NCBI GenBank assembly: GCA_902800645.1
Contig: CADCFC010000009.1
Location: 1 to 57,002, forward strand
DNA from: an uncultured Erysipelotrichaceae bacterium
GTDB taxonomy: Bacteria; Bacillota_I; Bacilli_A; RFN20; CAG-826
Length of the DNA: 57,002 bases
Direction of reading: 5' to 3'
Part shown: positions 34,833-43,128 of the stretch, piece after piece
How positions within the stretch are numbered: position 1 is the stretch's first letter
Layout: each line of letters starts with the position of its first letter
Made by a program: the position numbers and the translations under genes
Notes under the pieces: model-generated
The model's database searches: none
What the model saw: the letters and a program-made list of their open reading frames with translations, nothing else
What the model was told of the DNA's origin: nothing

Positions 34833-35543
34833 TTAATCAGGTAACTCAATTATTTGATATCTATTATCTTTTAAATTGATGACCACCATCTTATTAACTA
34901 ATAACTCACCAATATTAAGTAGATATTTAATCGCTTCACTAGTGGCAATATCACTTATTACTCCAATAGAAAGAGGATAGACACCTTGGTCTTCCTTTTT
35001 ATATTTCTCATCAATATTTATTGGAAGAGTTGAGAAGATTGATTTAAAGTCTTTAGCTTTATTTGGAATAACAGTTATCACTTGACCTTGATAGTCACTT
35101 ACTCCAGAAATAACAAACGGAATATTTAAAGATAGACAAACGTCGTTAACTAAGAATTTGGTTTCAAAGTTATCTGTGAAATCTAAGACGATATCGTGAT
35201 CCTTTATTAATCTAGAAGCATTAGATATATCTAATCTTTCTTTATATACATTAATATGACTATCTTTATTCTTTTTAGACAACTTTTCTTTTAAGACGTC
35301 TACTTTATATTTACCGACGTCTTCTTCATCAAAGATGATTTGTCTAGGAAGATTACTGATGTCGATTATATCGTTATCAATAATATCGATATATCCCACT
35401 CCAATAGAAGAAAGATATAAAAGAGAAGAGGCCGCTAGTCCTCCTGCTCCTATTACTAAGACATGTGAATTAAGTAATTTCTTTTGTCCTTCTATTCCTA
35501 TTTCTTTTAAAAAGGTAGTGTGAAAATATTTATCTATATTCAT
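34833..35543 (-). CDS. thiF: ThiF/MoeB-family E1-like adenylyltransferase
   Basis: 236 aa from ATG 35543, with GGAGG just before it; the open frame extends to a GTG at 35555 inside the thiS stop region. The ATP-binding GAGGLAASS, the NLPRQIIF segment and DFTDNFETK (conserved Asp near the adenylate) are typical. The enzyme would adenylate the C-terminal glycine of ThiS. The two CxxC pairs that bind structural zinc in ThiF/MoeB are absent, and the protein has a single Cys. The gene overlaps closely with thiS upstream. No thiG or thiH is present in the window. Confidence 0.88.
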   Translation of the reverse strand: MNIDKYFHTTFLKEIGIEGQKKLLNSHVLVIGAGGLAASSLLYLSSIGVGYIDIIDNDIIDISNLPRQIIFDEEDVGKYKVDVLKEKLSKKNKDSHINVYKERLDISNASRLIKDHDIVLDFTDNFETKFLVNDVCLSLNIPFVISGVSDYQGQVITVIPNKAKDFKSIFSTLPINIDEKYKKEDQGVYPLSIGVISDIATSEAIKYLLNIGELLVNKMVVINLKDNRYQIIELPD

Positions 35544-35544
35544 A

Positions 35545-35751
35545 TTATCCTCCACCTCTTATATAGATGAGTTCTATTTGATCATCTTCATTTAAATAAG
35601 TTTTATCAAATAGTTCTCTTTTAACAAATTTGTTGTTAATTGATATAACAAGCCACGGGACTGCTTCAATATCTTTCATTCTCAAAAGATCTCCAACAGT
35701 GAAACTAGTTGGATATTCGTTTGATATCACTCCATCAACAGTGAGTTTCAT
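35545..35751 (-). CDS. thiS: ThiS-like sulfur carrier protein
   Basis: 68 aa, beta-grasp fold size, ending in IRGGG. The C-terminal Gly-Gly is what ThiF adenylates before thiocarboxylate formation; the extra third Gly is unusual but tolerated. The stop overlaps the region of the thiF ribosome site, one base before the thiF start. Pairing with ThiF supports the assignment. Physiological acceptor of the sulfur is uncertain, as thiazole synthase genes are not nearby. Confidence 0.85.
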   Translation of the reverse strand: MKLTVDGVISNEYPTSFTVGDLLRMKDIEAVPWLVISINNKFVKRELFDKTYLNEDDQIELIYIRGGG

Positions 35752-35789
35752 ATATGAATATTATATTATGAGTATAAAAAATATTTTAT

Positions 35790-36299
35790 TTAGATTTCTT
35801 CTACTTTTGATGTTTCTATATCGTAGAGATACGCTTTCACGTTTCCTTTATATTCTAAGAATTTATCTTTAATATATTTTACTTCTTTAAGCGCGTTAAT
35901 TTTACTCGCTTCTATTTCATTATCTACATTACCGATATTAAGTTTGATTCTATTAAGTATTGGATCTAGATATCTTCCTTTTTCATTATGTATAGAAGCG
36001 TGTATCGCTCCACAGTGGGTGTGAGCTAAAACAACTATCTCTTTTACTTTTAAATGTTCAATTGCATATTCAATAGTGGCGAGTTCACCTTCATTAATTA
36101 CATTACCTGCAGTTCTAATAACGAATATTTCTCCTAAAGAAGTGTTAAAGATATATTCTGGTATTACTCTAGAATCACTACAGGTGATAACTAAAATAGA
36201 TGGATGTTGTCCTTTAACTAACTCATCTCTTCTATTTTTAAGAGTGGTGTCATTATTTATTTTATTAATGAATTCTTTGTTTCCTTGCTTTAAATCCAT
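35790..36299 (-). CDS. Beta-class carbonic anhydrase
   Basis: 169 aa. Zinc ligands are readable: Cys with the Asp-Arg dyad in CSDSR, and His and Cys in HTHCGA. GNVINEGE matches the active-site loop of the family. It interconverts CO2 and bicarbonate in the cytosol. The first codon lies one base from the stop of the surface protein gene, which carries the AAGGA ribosome site. Short end-to-end length agrees with compact bacterial members. Confidence 0.92.
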   Translation of the reverse strand: MDLKQGNKEFINKINNDTTLKNRRDELVKGQHPSILVITCSDSRVIPEYIFNTSLGEIFVIRTAGNVINEGELATIEYAIEHLKVKEIVVLAHTHCGAIHASIHNEKGRYLDPILNRIKLNIGNVDNEIEASKINALKEVKYIKDKFLEYKGNVKAYLYDIETSKVEEI

Positions 36300-36300
36300 G

Positions 36301-37245
36301 TTATTTGCTTCCTTTTCTTTTGATGACGAATAGGGTTATAGACATAACACTTATGACTACTAGAGTTGAAATCAATATTGTGTTTGTTAATGCATTATTA
36401 TTAATCATGTTATTTAAACCATAATAACTTAGCGGCTTTATTTCTCTATTCATATAGTTAGGGAAAGCTTCTTCTCCATATTTTGCGATGATATATTCAT
36501 ATTTCGCTAGTGCGGCTTCGACAAAATTAGGACTATCTTTTACCGCACTATGCATATTGAAATGCCTTTTAGCGGGTGATTTCATATTGGTGTAGGCTTC
36601 TTTAGCGAGGTTCCATTCGTCTATTGAGGGAATAGTTTTTCCGTTATCGCAAGAGATATTATTAATCGCATTTACTGTTGGAGTTACTCCAGTTTCAAAA
36701 GAATGTAATCCTATAGAATAAGTATATCCACTTACTCCACTAGAAGCTCCCCGCCAATAATTATTAGTATCACTATTTTTATAACAGAGATATCTTGTCT
36801 TCGTATTATTTACTTTTATTGATAAGCGATAGTTGTTCGTACTTGGAGGAGTAATTGTCCATCTATACGGATGATTTGGAGAAGTAGAAACATCAAGACA
36901 ATTGGTTTCTAAAGAAGAAGAGTCGTCTTGATTATAATAGAGAAAATATTCATTACCATTATTTAAACGGAAGAAGATTTCATATGTATCATCAGCCACT
37001 AATCGAAATCTCCAAGGCATACTTAGAGTGTTCTCATAACTCACTAAAATTTGAGCGGGTTTAGAGGCACTTGCCTGTAAACCATATAGAGTGGAGTTTT
37101 TACTTGTAATAATAAAATATCTTCCTTCTTCTATTACTCCTTGATAAGTAGTGTCTGCTTTAATAGAGACTACTTTTTGATTTGTATTAAGTAGTAGTGG
37201 ACTAACTAATATAGGAAAAATTAATAATGGGATTATTTTTTTCAT
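36301..37245 (-). CDS. Surface protein with C-terminal helical module and membrane anchor
   Basis: 314 aa. Signal peptide at residues 1-30. The first part is beta-rich (YFIITSKNSTLYGLQ, IFFRLNNGNEYFLYYN). The last about 100 residues contain NNISCDNGKTIPSIDEW, a helical segment with ALAKYEYIIAKYGEEAF, then one transmembrane helix (about 287-308) and a KRKGSK tail. This helical module with Cys, Trp, KY..I and YG resembles the end of the frameshifted nuclease protein at 53.2-55.2 kb. The gene precedes the carbonic anhydrase gene by one base. Confidence 0.7.
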   Translation of the reverse strand: MKKIIPLLIFPILVSPLLLNTNQKVVSIKADTTYQGVIEEGRYFIITSKNSTLYGLQASASKPAQILVSYENTLSMPWRFRLVADDTYEIFFRLNNGNEYFLYYNQDDSSSLETNCLDVSTSPNHPYRWTITPPSTNNYRLSIKVNNTKTRYLCYKNSDTNNYWRGASSGVSGYTYSIGLHSFETGVTPTVNAINNISCDNGKTIPSIDEWNLAKEAYTNMKSPAKRHFNMHSAVKDSPNFVEAALAKYEYIIAKYGEEAFPNYMNREIKPLSYYGLNNMINNNALTNTILISTLVVISVMSITLFVIKRKGSK

Positions 37246-37265
37246 GGTTGCCTTCTATATATTTA

Positions 37266-38000
37266 TTAACAATATTGCGGTTCCATAATATCTGGATAAT
37301 AACAAATTAGCTTCTCTAGGCCGTGTCGCCTTTTTGCGTAATTTCTAACAGAATCAAACTTCACCGCATAATTCTTTAGGATATCCTCTACCATATTTGG
37401 AATCTCAGCCCCTTCAAAAAACATATTAAGAGTTTTATCACAAATGATATCAACTACAAGTTTTTCAATAGTGATTTTGTGATGTTTGTTATTGATTGGT
37501 GATTTGCTCACCATTGTCTTAATAATGATGCCGCTACCATCATATGGATTATAAATGTAATTTTCGTTTTCTGATGGATTTAATAAAATGTTTTTAAATC
37601 CTTCTTCTTTAAGAAACCAAAAAACTGATTCCACCAATTCTTTTTCGACTTCTACTATTATTGTTGCTCTTCCTATTAGGTGGTTAAGAAAAGTATTTAA
37701 AATGGTTGATTCATAGACAATATATTTAGCGCTTTTATCTAATTTTTTATTTAATTTACTAAATACATTTATAGAAATAGCGTTTGTTAAGTCATAATCA
37801 AACTTTTTCTTTCCATTAAAAAGATATTGCCCATTACCAACTCTAGACAATCCATCCAAAGCTATCATTTTGTTGATTCTTTTATGAATGGCTGCATTAC
37901 TAATTTCTTTTTTGGTTTGATTCAAAATAATTCTAGCCAATTCGTCTTTTGTATAAATCTTATTTTTGTTTACTGCATCCATGGCTATATCATATAACAT
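37266..38000 (-). CDS. AbiEi-like winged-helix protein, antitoxin-type
   Basis: 244 aa. The N-terminal 60 residues form a winged helix (YTKDELARIILNQ ... AAIHKRINKMIALDGLSRVG), followed by an AbiEi/DUF6577-type domain with SAKYIVYESTILNTFLNH and a C-terminal ILKNYAVKFDSVRNYAKRR. In known AbiE systems this type of protein is the antitoxin-repressor and is followed by the AbiEii nucleotidyltransferase toxin. No such gene follows; the next gene on this strand is the surface protein, 20 bases away. It is either an orphan regulator or antitoxin, or pairs with a different toxin. Confidence 0.65.
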   Translation of the reverse strand: MLYDIAMDAVNKNKIYTKDELARIILNQTKKEISNAAIHKRINKMIALDGLSRVGNGQYLFNGKKKFDYDLTNAISINVFSKLNKKLDKSAKYIVYESTILNTFLNHLIGRATIIVEVEKELVESVFWFLKEEGFKNILLNPSENENYIYNPYDGSGIIIKTMVSKSPINNKHHKITIEKLVVDIICDKTLNMFFEGAEIPNMVEDILKNYAVKFDSVRNYAKRRHGLEKLICYYPDIMEPQYC

Positions 38001-38155
38001 TATTTAGTTTAATTGAACCACTTTTTTGAAATTGTGGTCAAAATAAACATATCTAATTTCTTTGTTTAAAATTCAGTAAAAGTGTTTTTCTTCCATCAGT
38101 TTAGTAGAAAATAAGTTTCTACTTATAATTTCTTTGTATTACAATTATTTAAGTT

Positions 38156-39100
38156 ATGGAAGAGAGAAAGAGTGATATTAAAAATAACTTAACGATTAAA
38201 GTCATCGGAATGACGATTGCGATGCTTGGTCTAGTTTTTGGAATCATTGCTTTTTCTTTTACGATGGTTAATAGCTATGTCTCAAAATATTTATTAGCGA
38301 TGACTTTATATATTTTGCTCGCTAATAGGGTATATGCACACATCATTAATATAGACATGAGAAAAGTTACTGATTATATCAATACTGGTATTATTTTTAT
38401 TTCTTCGATCATGGTCTGTTTTGCTAAATTCTCAATTTATTATTTATCAGTCCCAATTATTTTATTTTGCGTGAGCATTATTATTGATCGTGTTTATTAT
38501 TTGGTCAAAGATCATAAACCCGCGGATATCATTCTTAATGTCTTAGTTATTTTATTCGCCTTATTCTATATGTTTGTTTTCATGTTCCCAGCCATCTTTG
38601 AAAAACAGACGATTACTTTTAACGTAGAGAACTTTGTTGTTGTTACTTATTCCTTATTCGTTATCGTGAGCTTAACTAAAATCTTTATGAGTTATATTAA
38701 CGTTAAACCACGTATATCGACTTTCGTTAATGTTTTAAGAAAGACTTACGCTTTCCAAATCTTAATGGGGTTAACTGTTTTAATGATTATTTGTTCAATC
38801 TTCTTTACAGTTATTGAACCAGATATGGATTCTTTTATTGATTCGTTATGGTATTGTTTCGCATTAGTGACAACGATTGGTTTTGGTGATGTTACCGTCA
38901 CTACAATATTCGGTAGGATTCTTTCTGTAATACTTGGAATGTACGGTATTGTTGTTATCGCGTTATTAACATCGATTATTGTTAATGTATATAACGACAT
39001 CGGCCGAAAAAAAGAATTGAGTGATCTTAAAAAAGAAGAACTCGCTCTTCTTGAAAAAGAAAAAGAAGAGGAAATGAAAGAAGAACATAAAGAGAAATAG
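38156..39100 (+). CDS. Potassium channel-type membrane protein
   Basis: 314 aa with about six hydrophobic segments and a pore loop containing TTIGFGDV, the K+ selectivity filter (TxGFGD). The C-terminal 35 residues are a charged coiled-coil-like tail (LKKEELALLEKEKEEE). Voltage-sensor-like Arg repeats are not obvious. It conducts K+ across the cytoplasmic membrane. The stop is four bases from the SHOCT-domain gene, so they probably form an operon. Confidence 0.88.
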   Translation: MEERKSDIKNNLTIKVIGMTIAMLGLVFGIIAFSFTMVNSYVSKYLLAMTLYILLANRVYAHIINIDMRKVTDYINTGIIFISSIMVCFAKFSIYYLSVPIILFCVSIIIDRVYYLVKDHKPADIILNVLVILFALFYMFVFMFPAIFEKQTITFNVENFVVVTYSLFVIVSLTKIFMSYINVKPRISTFVNVLRKTYAFQILMGLTVLMIICSIFFTVIEPDMDSFIDSLWYCFALVTTIGFGDVTVTTIFGRILSVILGMYGIVVIALLTSIIVNVYNDIGRKKELSDLKKEELALLEKEKEEEMKEEHKEK

Positions 39101-39104
39101 TGGT

Positions 39105-39893
39105 ATGAAGTTACATAAGATTTCTCTTTATTTTTCTAATCTCTTTGGTGCTTTATTTGGGATAAGTGGAATAGTAGAAGCGATTATTATTTTCACCTCT
39201 AATATAGGGGTAGAGATGATTGGGGTTAAAGGAGGAATAGGGATATTCCTTTCTGCTATTGTCACTTATGTTTCTATCTATAACATTTTTATTATGAAGA
39301 AGAAGGATGCTTCTTTTATGAATTCTTCCTCTTTCTTTTTAATCGCGATTATTGGATTTTCTACTTTGTTTATGACGATGATTAATTTATCTACAATAAA
39401 AGAAGATAATCCTATTTTCTTTATCAGTATTTCTTATTTCTTTGTTTATGTTTTTTATATGCTCATCTTTTTTGCGGGTATCGATAAAAATAAGAAGAAA
39501 GGTGAAACCAAAAAAGAGATATCTTATTCTTTTATCTCTTCTCTCGTATTTTTAGTTATTACTACTATCTACTTTGTTTTATTACGTGATTATTCTCTAT
39601 TTAGAGTTTTAAGTTTTGTTTTTACCTCTTTAGTGTCTATTTCTTTATTTATCTCTTCTATATTCTATTTCTTTATTTTTAAAGAAGGATTAACTCAAGT
39701 AGAGAATCAAAATAAAGATCTACTTAATTCTCAAGAGTTTTCAAATATCTCTAACTTTAATGAGAACAGATATTCTTCTTTATCCTCTAGTGCGATTGAG
39801 ATGCTTAGAGAACTAAAAAGATTAAAAGACGAAGGAGTAATCTCTGAAGAAGAATATAATGAAAAGAGAAAGAAATATATCGATAAGTTATGA
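39105..39893 (+). CDS. Membrane protein with C-terminal SHOCT domain
   Basis: 262 aa with about six transmembrane segments over residues 5-200. The last 35 residues, LRELKRLKDEGVISEEEYN then KRKKY, are a SHOCT (short C-terminal) domain, a helical hairpin usually added to membrane or envelope proteins. Overlaps the next gene by four bases (ATGA). Role unknown; operon context is K+ channel plus a membrane-anchored protein. Confidence 0.82.
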   Translation: MKLHKISLYFSNLFGALFGISGIVEAIIIFTSNIGVEMIGVKGGIGIFLSAIVTYVSIYNIFIMKKKDASFMNSSSFFLIAIIGFSTLFMTMINLSTIKEDNPIFFISISYFFVYVFYMLIFFAGIDKNKKKGETKKEISYSFISSLVFLVITTIYFVLLRDYSLFRVLSFVFTSLVSISLFISSIFYFFIFKEGLTQVENQNKDLLNSQEFSNISNFNENRYSSLSSSAIEMLRELKRLKDEGVISEEEYNEKRKKYIDKL

Positions 39894-40384
39894 GAAACCT
39901 AATGAGATTAACAAGATTTAAACTAATCGCGATGATTTTGTCTTTTTTCTTCGTGATTTTAATTATTAGTGTCACTTTAATTGGTCTTACTAATCAAAGT
40001 CGAAGAAAAGCGATGTTTATTTCTTTTTCTAATAGTGACTTTGATCCATATTCTTCTATAGTAGATAAGACATACACTTTAGAAAAGAATAGTGGAATTC
40101 TTAAGTTTGAAGCAGTGCTCGGTAATCCTGAGCTCGGTAGTACTTCGACATATATATTCGCTACTCGAGATGAATCAATTAACCAAGTAAGAATTGAATA
40201 TTCTTTAGCTATTCTTCCAGTCCATGAAGTTAATTTCACGATTACTTTAAGTGATAGCGATGGAAATAATGAGACGATTTTAGATAACTCTTTAGCGGTC
40301 TTAATGGGCAACACGATTACTTATTCTAGTAGTAGCGATATCTTCATTAAAAAAGTCGATATTAATTACGTGATTACTTTATAA
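39890..40384 (+). CDS. Membrane-anchored protein of unknown function
   Basis: 164 aa, start overlapping the previous stop. One N-terminal transmembrane helix (about 12-33), then a beta-rich extracytoplasmic domain with no recognised motif. Third gene of the channel cluster. It is followed by a gap in which TTAACAA ... TTGTTAA (about 40397-40415) forms a short hairpin without a T-run. Confidence 0.7.
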   Translation: MRNLMRLTRFKLIAMILSFFFVILIISVTLIGLTNQSRRKAMFISFSNSDFDPYSSIVDKTYTLEKNSGILKFEAVLGNPELGSTSTYIFATRDESINQVRIEYSLAILPVHEVNFTITLSDSDGNNETILDNSLAVLMGNTITYSSSSDIFIKKVDINYVITL

Positions 40385-40506
40385 AATAAATATTCTTAAC
40401 AATTATTTTGTTAATACGGAAATAACAATATAAAATATAAGTAACTAGAATTTTTTTAAGTTAAATCCCAGGACATTTTTTGCTGGTATTTAAGAAAGGA
40501 CTTTTT

Positions 40507-40764
40507 ATGAAAAACACAAACACTTTTAGAACTCGTGCGAAAGACGAGATCGTCAAATTAGAGAAAGACAATTATAACCGCGACGTGTCACACGAAGAGA
40601 TTGAAATTGTCTTTTTATCTTATGTAATGGGTTTTATCAAAGGTTTATTCGTTGTTGCAAAAAACACTGAAGGAAGAATTTACGAGATTTCTTCAAATCC
40701 TACTACTGGCAAACTCTATATCGATGTCTATAAAAAAGAAGGCAACAAAGTTGTCGCTCTTTAA
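40507..40764 (+). CDS. Small protein of unknown function
   Basis: 85 aa from ATG 40507, eight bases after AAAGGA; the open frame extends to 40480 but lacks a ribosome site there. Basic N-terminus, then a helix-beta pattern with VMGFIKGLFVVAKNTEGR and a closing KLYIDVYKKEGNKVVAL. No transmembrane segment. It precedes the EF-G-like gene by 19 bases and is probably co-transcribed with it. Confidence 0.7.
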   Translation: MKNTNTFRTRAKDEIVKLEKDNYNRDVSHEEIEIVFLSYVMGFIKGLFVVAKNTEGRIYEISSNPTTGKLYIDVYKKEGNKVVAL

Positions 40765-40783
40765 TAGCTAGAGGTTATTATTT

Positions 40784-42826
40784 ATGAAAACCGAAAACAT
40801 TCGTAATGTCGTTATTTTAGGACATAAAGGAAGCGGTAAAACCACTTTAGTGGAATCGCTTGCCTTTACTAGTAAACTCATTCCTTCTAAAGGCACAATT
40901 GAAGGAAAGAATACATTAAGCGATTACACAGCGGATGAGCAAAAAAGAGGAAGTTCAATCCAAACCGCTGTCGTTCCACTTAACTATAACGGCTATAAGA
41001 TTAATTTACTCGACATTCCTGGAAGCGATGACTTTGTTAGTGAAGCGATCGGCGTTACAGGAGTCGTTAAAGGAGCGATCTTAGTTATTGACGCTTCTGT
41101 TGGTGTTCAAGTTGGCACTGTTAAGCACTATAACATGCTTAAGAAGAAAGGCATTCCTACCTTCATCTTTGTTAATAAGATGGATAAAGAAGGAGTGGAT
41201 TTTGAATTAGTAATCGAAGAGATTAGAGAAGCACTTGGCAAAGAAGTCATTTCCTTCTGTTATCCTCTTGGCCATGACAATAAATTTGATGGCTTCGCTA
41301 ATGCGGTCGATTTAAAAGCGCATATCCATAACGGTAAAGAATGCGTTGAAGCAGAAATCTATCCAGATAAACGTAATAAAGTCCTCGAACTCAATAATAC
41401 GATTGTTGAGGAAGTGGCAAAAACTGATGACGCGCTTCTTGAGAAATTCTTTAATGGAGAAAGCTTCACTCAAGAAGAGATTAGAACTTCATTAAGAAAA
41501 GGTGTTCTTAGTGGTGAACTCACTCCTTTAATCGTTGGTAGTGCGGAAAAAGATATTGGAAGTCAAACGCTTCTAAATATGCTCATCTATTATTTACCTA
41601 GCCCAAGTGATTTAAAACCACTAGAGGCTGTTAATGAAAAAGGGGAAGATGTCATTATCCCTACTAGTGTAGATGAGCCGACCTCTGCTTATATTTTCAA
41701 AACTATCGCCGATCCATACGTTGGCACTATTAACATTGTTAAAGTTTGCTCTGGTGTCTTTAAAGTTGGTGAGGAAGTTGTGATTAATGGAGTTAACCAA
41801 AGAGTTAGTTCCTTATTCCAAATGACCGGTAAAAAGATGGATGCAGTTAATGAATTAATCGCTGGTGATATTGGAGCGATTACTAAACTTGATAAAGCAG
41901 CAACTGGAGATACATTATCTTCTCCTAAATCAGTTGTTACTTATAAGAGAGTTAAATTCCCAACCGCGGTTATCTTTAAAGCAATTGTTTTAAATAATAA
42001 AAACGATGAAAATAAACTCTCTCCTGCTTTAGCAAAGATTCAACTTGAGAATCCTGATTTTGAAGTTAAACGTAATAATGAAACTAAACAATTACTTTTA
42101 GGTGGTGTCAGTGATTCTTACTTATCTTACGTTATCGATAAACTTAAAAATGTTTATAAGATTGATTTAACTACCGAAACTCCTAAGATTGTTTATCGCG
42201 AATCGATTAAAGCTACCGCAGAAGGAGACGGTCGATACGTCAAACAATCCGGTGGTAGTGGATTCTATGGTGTTGTTAAGATGAGATTTGAACCTTCTAA
42301 AGAAAACGAATTCGCAGAAGAAGTATTTGGTGGAGCGGTTCCTAAAAACTATTTCCCTGCAGTTGAAAAAGGTTTCTTTGAAGCTCTTAATAGTGGTTTA
42401 CTTGCTGGTTTCCCAGTTATTGGAGTTAAAGGTGTACTTGTCGACGGTAAATATCACTCAGTTGACTCTAACGAACAAGCCTTCAAGATGGCGGGTATAT
42501 TAGCCTTTAAAGACGCTTATATGAAATGTAAGCCAATTATTTTAGAGCCAATTATGAAGATCTTTGTGCATGTTGAATCTAAATTTACTGGTAATGTTCT
42601 CTCTGATTTAAATAGTAGAAGAGCAAGAATTCAAAATATCGAAGAAAAAGAACATGGCTCTCAAGAGATTGAGGCTCTTATTCCTGAAGCTGAAATTATT
42701 GATTATGCGACTCAGCTTAAATCATTAACTCAAGCGAGTGGATTCTTCAATCGTGAATTTGTTTGCTATGAAGAGCTACCAGAATATTTAAAAGATAAAG
42801 TTATTAGTGAGAACAAACTCATTTAA
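40784..42826 (+). CDS. EF-G-like translational GTPase, catalytic His replaced
   Basis: 680 aa with the full EF-G domain order: GTPase with P-loop GHKGSGKT (13-20), G3 region DIPGSDDF (77-84) and NKMD (131-134), then domains II-V (FKTIADPYVGTI, and the domain IV/V sequence QSGGSGFYGVVKMRF onward). Standard EF-G has DTPGH, where the His positions the water in GTP hydrolysis; here that residue is Ser81. It is therefore not the housekeeping EF-G but a paralog of the EF-G-like or EF-G2 group, whose functions are mostly unsettled. Terminators follow at 42845 and 42944. Confidence 0.9.
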   Translation: MKTENIRNVVILGHKGSGKTTLVESLAFTSKLIPSKGTIEGKNTLSDYTADEQKRGSSIQTAVVPLNYNGYKINLLDIPGSDDFVSEAIGVTGVVKGAILVIDASVGVQVGTVKHYNMLKKKGIPTFIFVNKMDKEGVDFELVIEEIREALGKEVISFCYPLGHDNKFDGFANAVDLKAHIHNGKECVEAEIYPDKRNKVLELNNTIVEEVAKTDDALLEKFFNGESFTQEEIRTSLRKGVLSGELTPLIVGSAEKDIGSQTLLNMLIYYLPSPSDLKPLEAVNEKGEDVIIPTSVDEPTSAYIFKTIADPYVGTINIVKVCSGVFKVGEEVVINGVNQRVSSLFQMTGKKMDAVNELIAGDIGAITKLDKAATGDTLSSPKSVVTYKRVKFPTAVIFKAIVLNNKNDENKLSPALAKIQLENPDFEVKRNNETKQLLLGGVSDSYLSYVIDKLKNVYKIDLTTETPKIVYRESIKATAEGDGRYVKQSGGSGFYGVVKMRFEPSKENEFAEEVFGGAVPKNYFPAVEKGFFEALNSGLLAGFPVIGVKGVLVDGKYHSVDSNEQAFKMAGILAFKDAYMKCKPIILEPIMKIFVHVESKFTGNVLSDLNSRRARIQNIEEKEHGSQEIEALIPEAEIIDYATQLKSLTQASGFFNREFVCYEELPEYLKDKVISENKLI

Positions 42827-42844
42827 TTAAATTATTATTGATTA

Positions 42845-42866
42845 GGGAGGTTATACCTCCCTTTTC
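42845..42866 (+). terminator. Terminator of the EF-G-like operon
   Basis: GGGAGGT (42845-42851), a TAT loop and ACCTCCC (42855-42861), followed by TTTTC. Seven perfect base pairs. Confidence 0.8.
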
Positions 42867-42901
42867 TTTGTCCTCTTAATTATTACTGATAGAGGGGAAT
42901 A

Positions 42902-42930
42902 TTGACATTTTCCAGTTCCTGGTTTATTAT
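42902..42930 (+). promoter_or_regulatory. Consensus promoter opposing the small peptide gene
   Basis: TTGACA (42902-42907), exactly 17 bases, TATTAT (42925-42930): the best promoter match in the window. It fires rightward on the plus strand from about 42937, directly into the antisense strand of the 42948-43019 peptide gene. No annotated plus-strand gene lies downstream before the transporter promoter at 43236. Confidence 0.7.
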
Positions 42931-42943
42931 TCTTTTAGTCTTT

Positions 42944-42969
42944 GATCCTATCTTCTAGGGTCTTTTTTT
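42944..42969 (+). terminator. Terminator-like hairpin inside the candidate antisense RNA
   Basis: GATCCTA (42944-42950), loop TCTTC, TAGGGTC (42956-42962), then seven T. It would act on the plus strand. If it terminates the RNA started at about 42937 the product would be only some 30 nt; otherwise it is a 5' hairpin of a longer antisense RNA. Confidence 0.45.
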
Positions 42970-43019
42970 ATGGCTAATACAAGCATTATTGCAAGTATCA
43001 GGAACAAAATAGTGTCCAT
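42948..43019 (-). CDS. Candidate type I toxin peptide, 23 aa
   Basis: ATG at 43019, preceded at ten bases by AGGAAAGGA, a strong ribosome site; TAG at 42948-42950. The peptide begins MDTILFLILA, stays hydrophobic through one transmembrane-length helix of about 16 residues and ends KKDPRR. Length, composition and cationic tail are those of membrane-active type I toxins, but I do not recognise it as Fst, TxpA, Ldr or Ibs family. The about 120-base leader holds a repeated hairpin element, the 13-nt ends can pair, and a strong promoter reads the opposite strand. A constitutive small membrane protein without toxicity is the main alternative. Confidence 0.5.
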   Translation of the reverse strand: MDTILFLILAIMLVLAIKKDPRR

Positions 43020-43042
43020 AGTTATAAAATCCTTTCCTAAAA

Positions 43043-43128
43043 TCCGACAAACTTACTAATTCAATAAGCAAGTGCGGAATAAGAGCCAGGAGAAGAATTT
43101 CCGAGTAAACTTACCTTCAAAGCAAGTG
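43043..43128 (-). repeat. Direct repeat in the leader of the candidate toxin mRNA
   Basis: On the plus strand, TCCGA, (A)AAACTTAC, TTCAA and AGCAAGTG occur in that order twice: 43043-43074 and 43100-43128. On the minus-strand transcript each copy can fold ACTTGC with GTAAGT. Two copies between the 5' end and the ribosome site of a 23-aa gene suggest RNA-level control, like the paired direct repeats of par/Fst loci. Confidence 0.65.

Noticed and set aside
42970-43059. 29-codon plus-strand ORF (MANTSIIAS...) opposite the candidate toxin gene
   Set aside because: Only AGGG upstream as ribosome site, and its coding region runs through the peptide gene and leader repeat on the other strand. It is kept as a weak alternative product of the 42902-42930 promoter.
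43043-43128. CRISPR array
   Set aside because: Only two imperfect repeats, no further units and no cas genes in the window.
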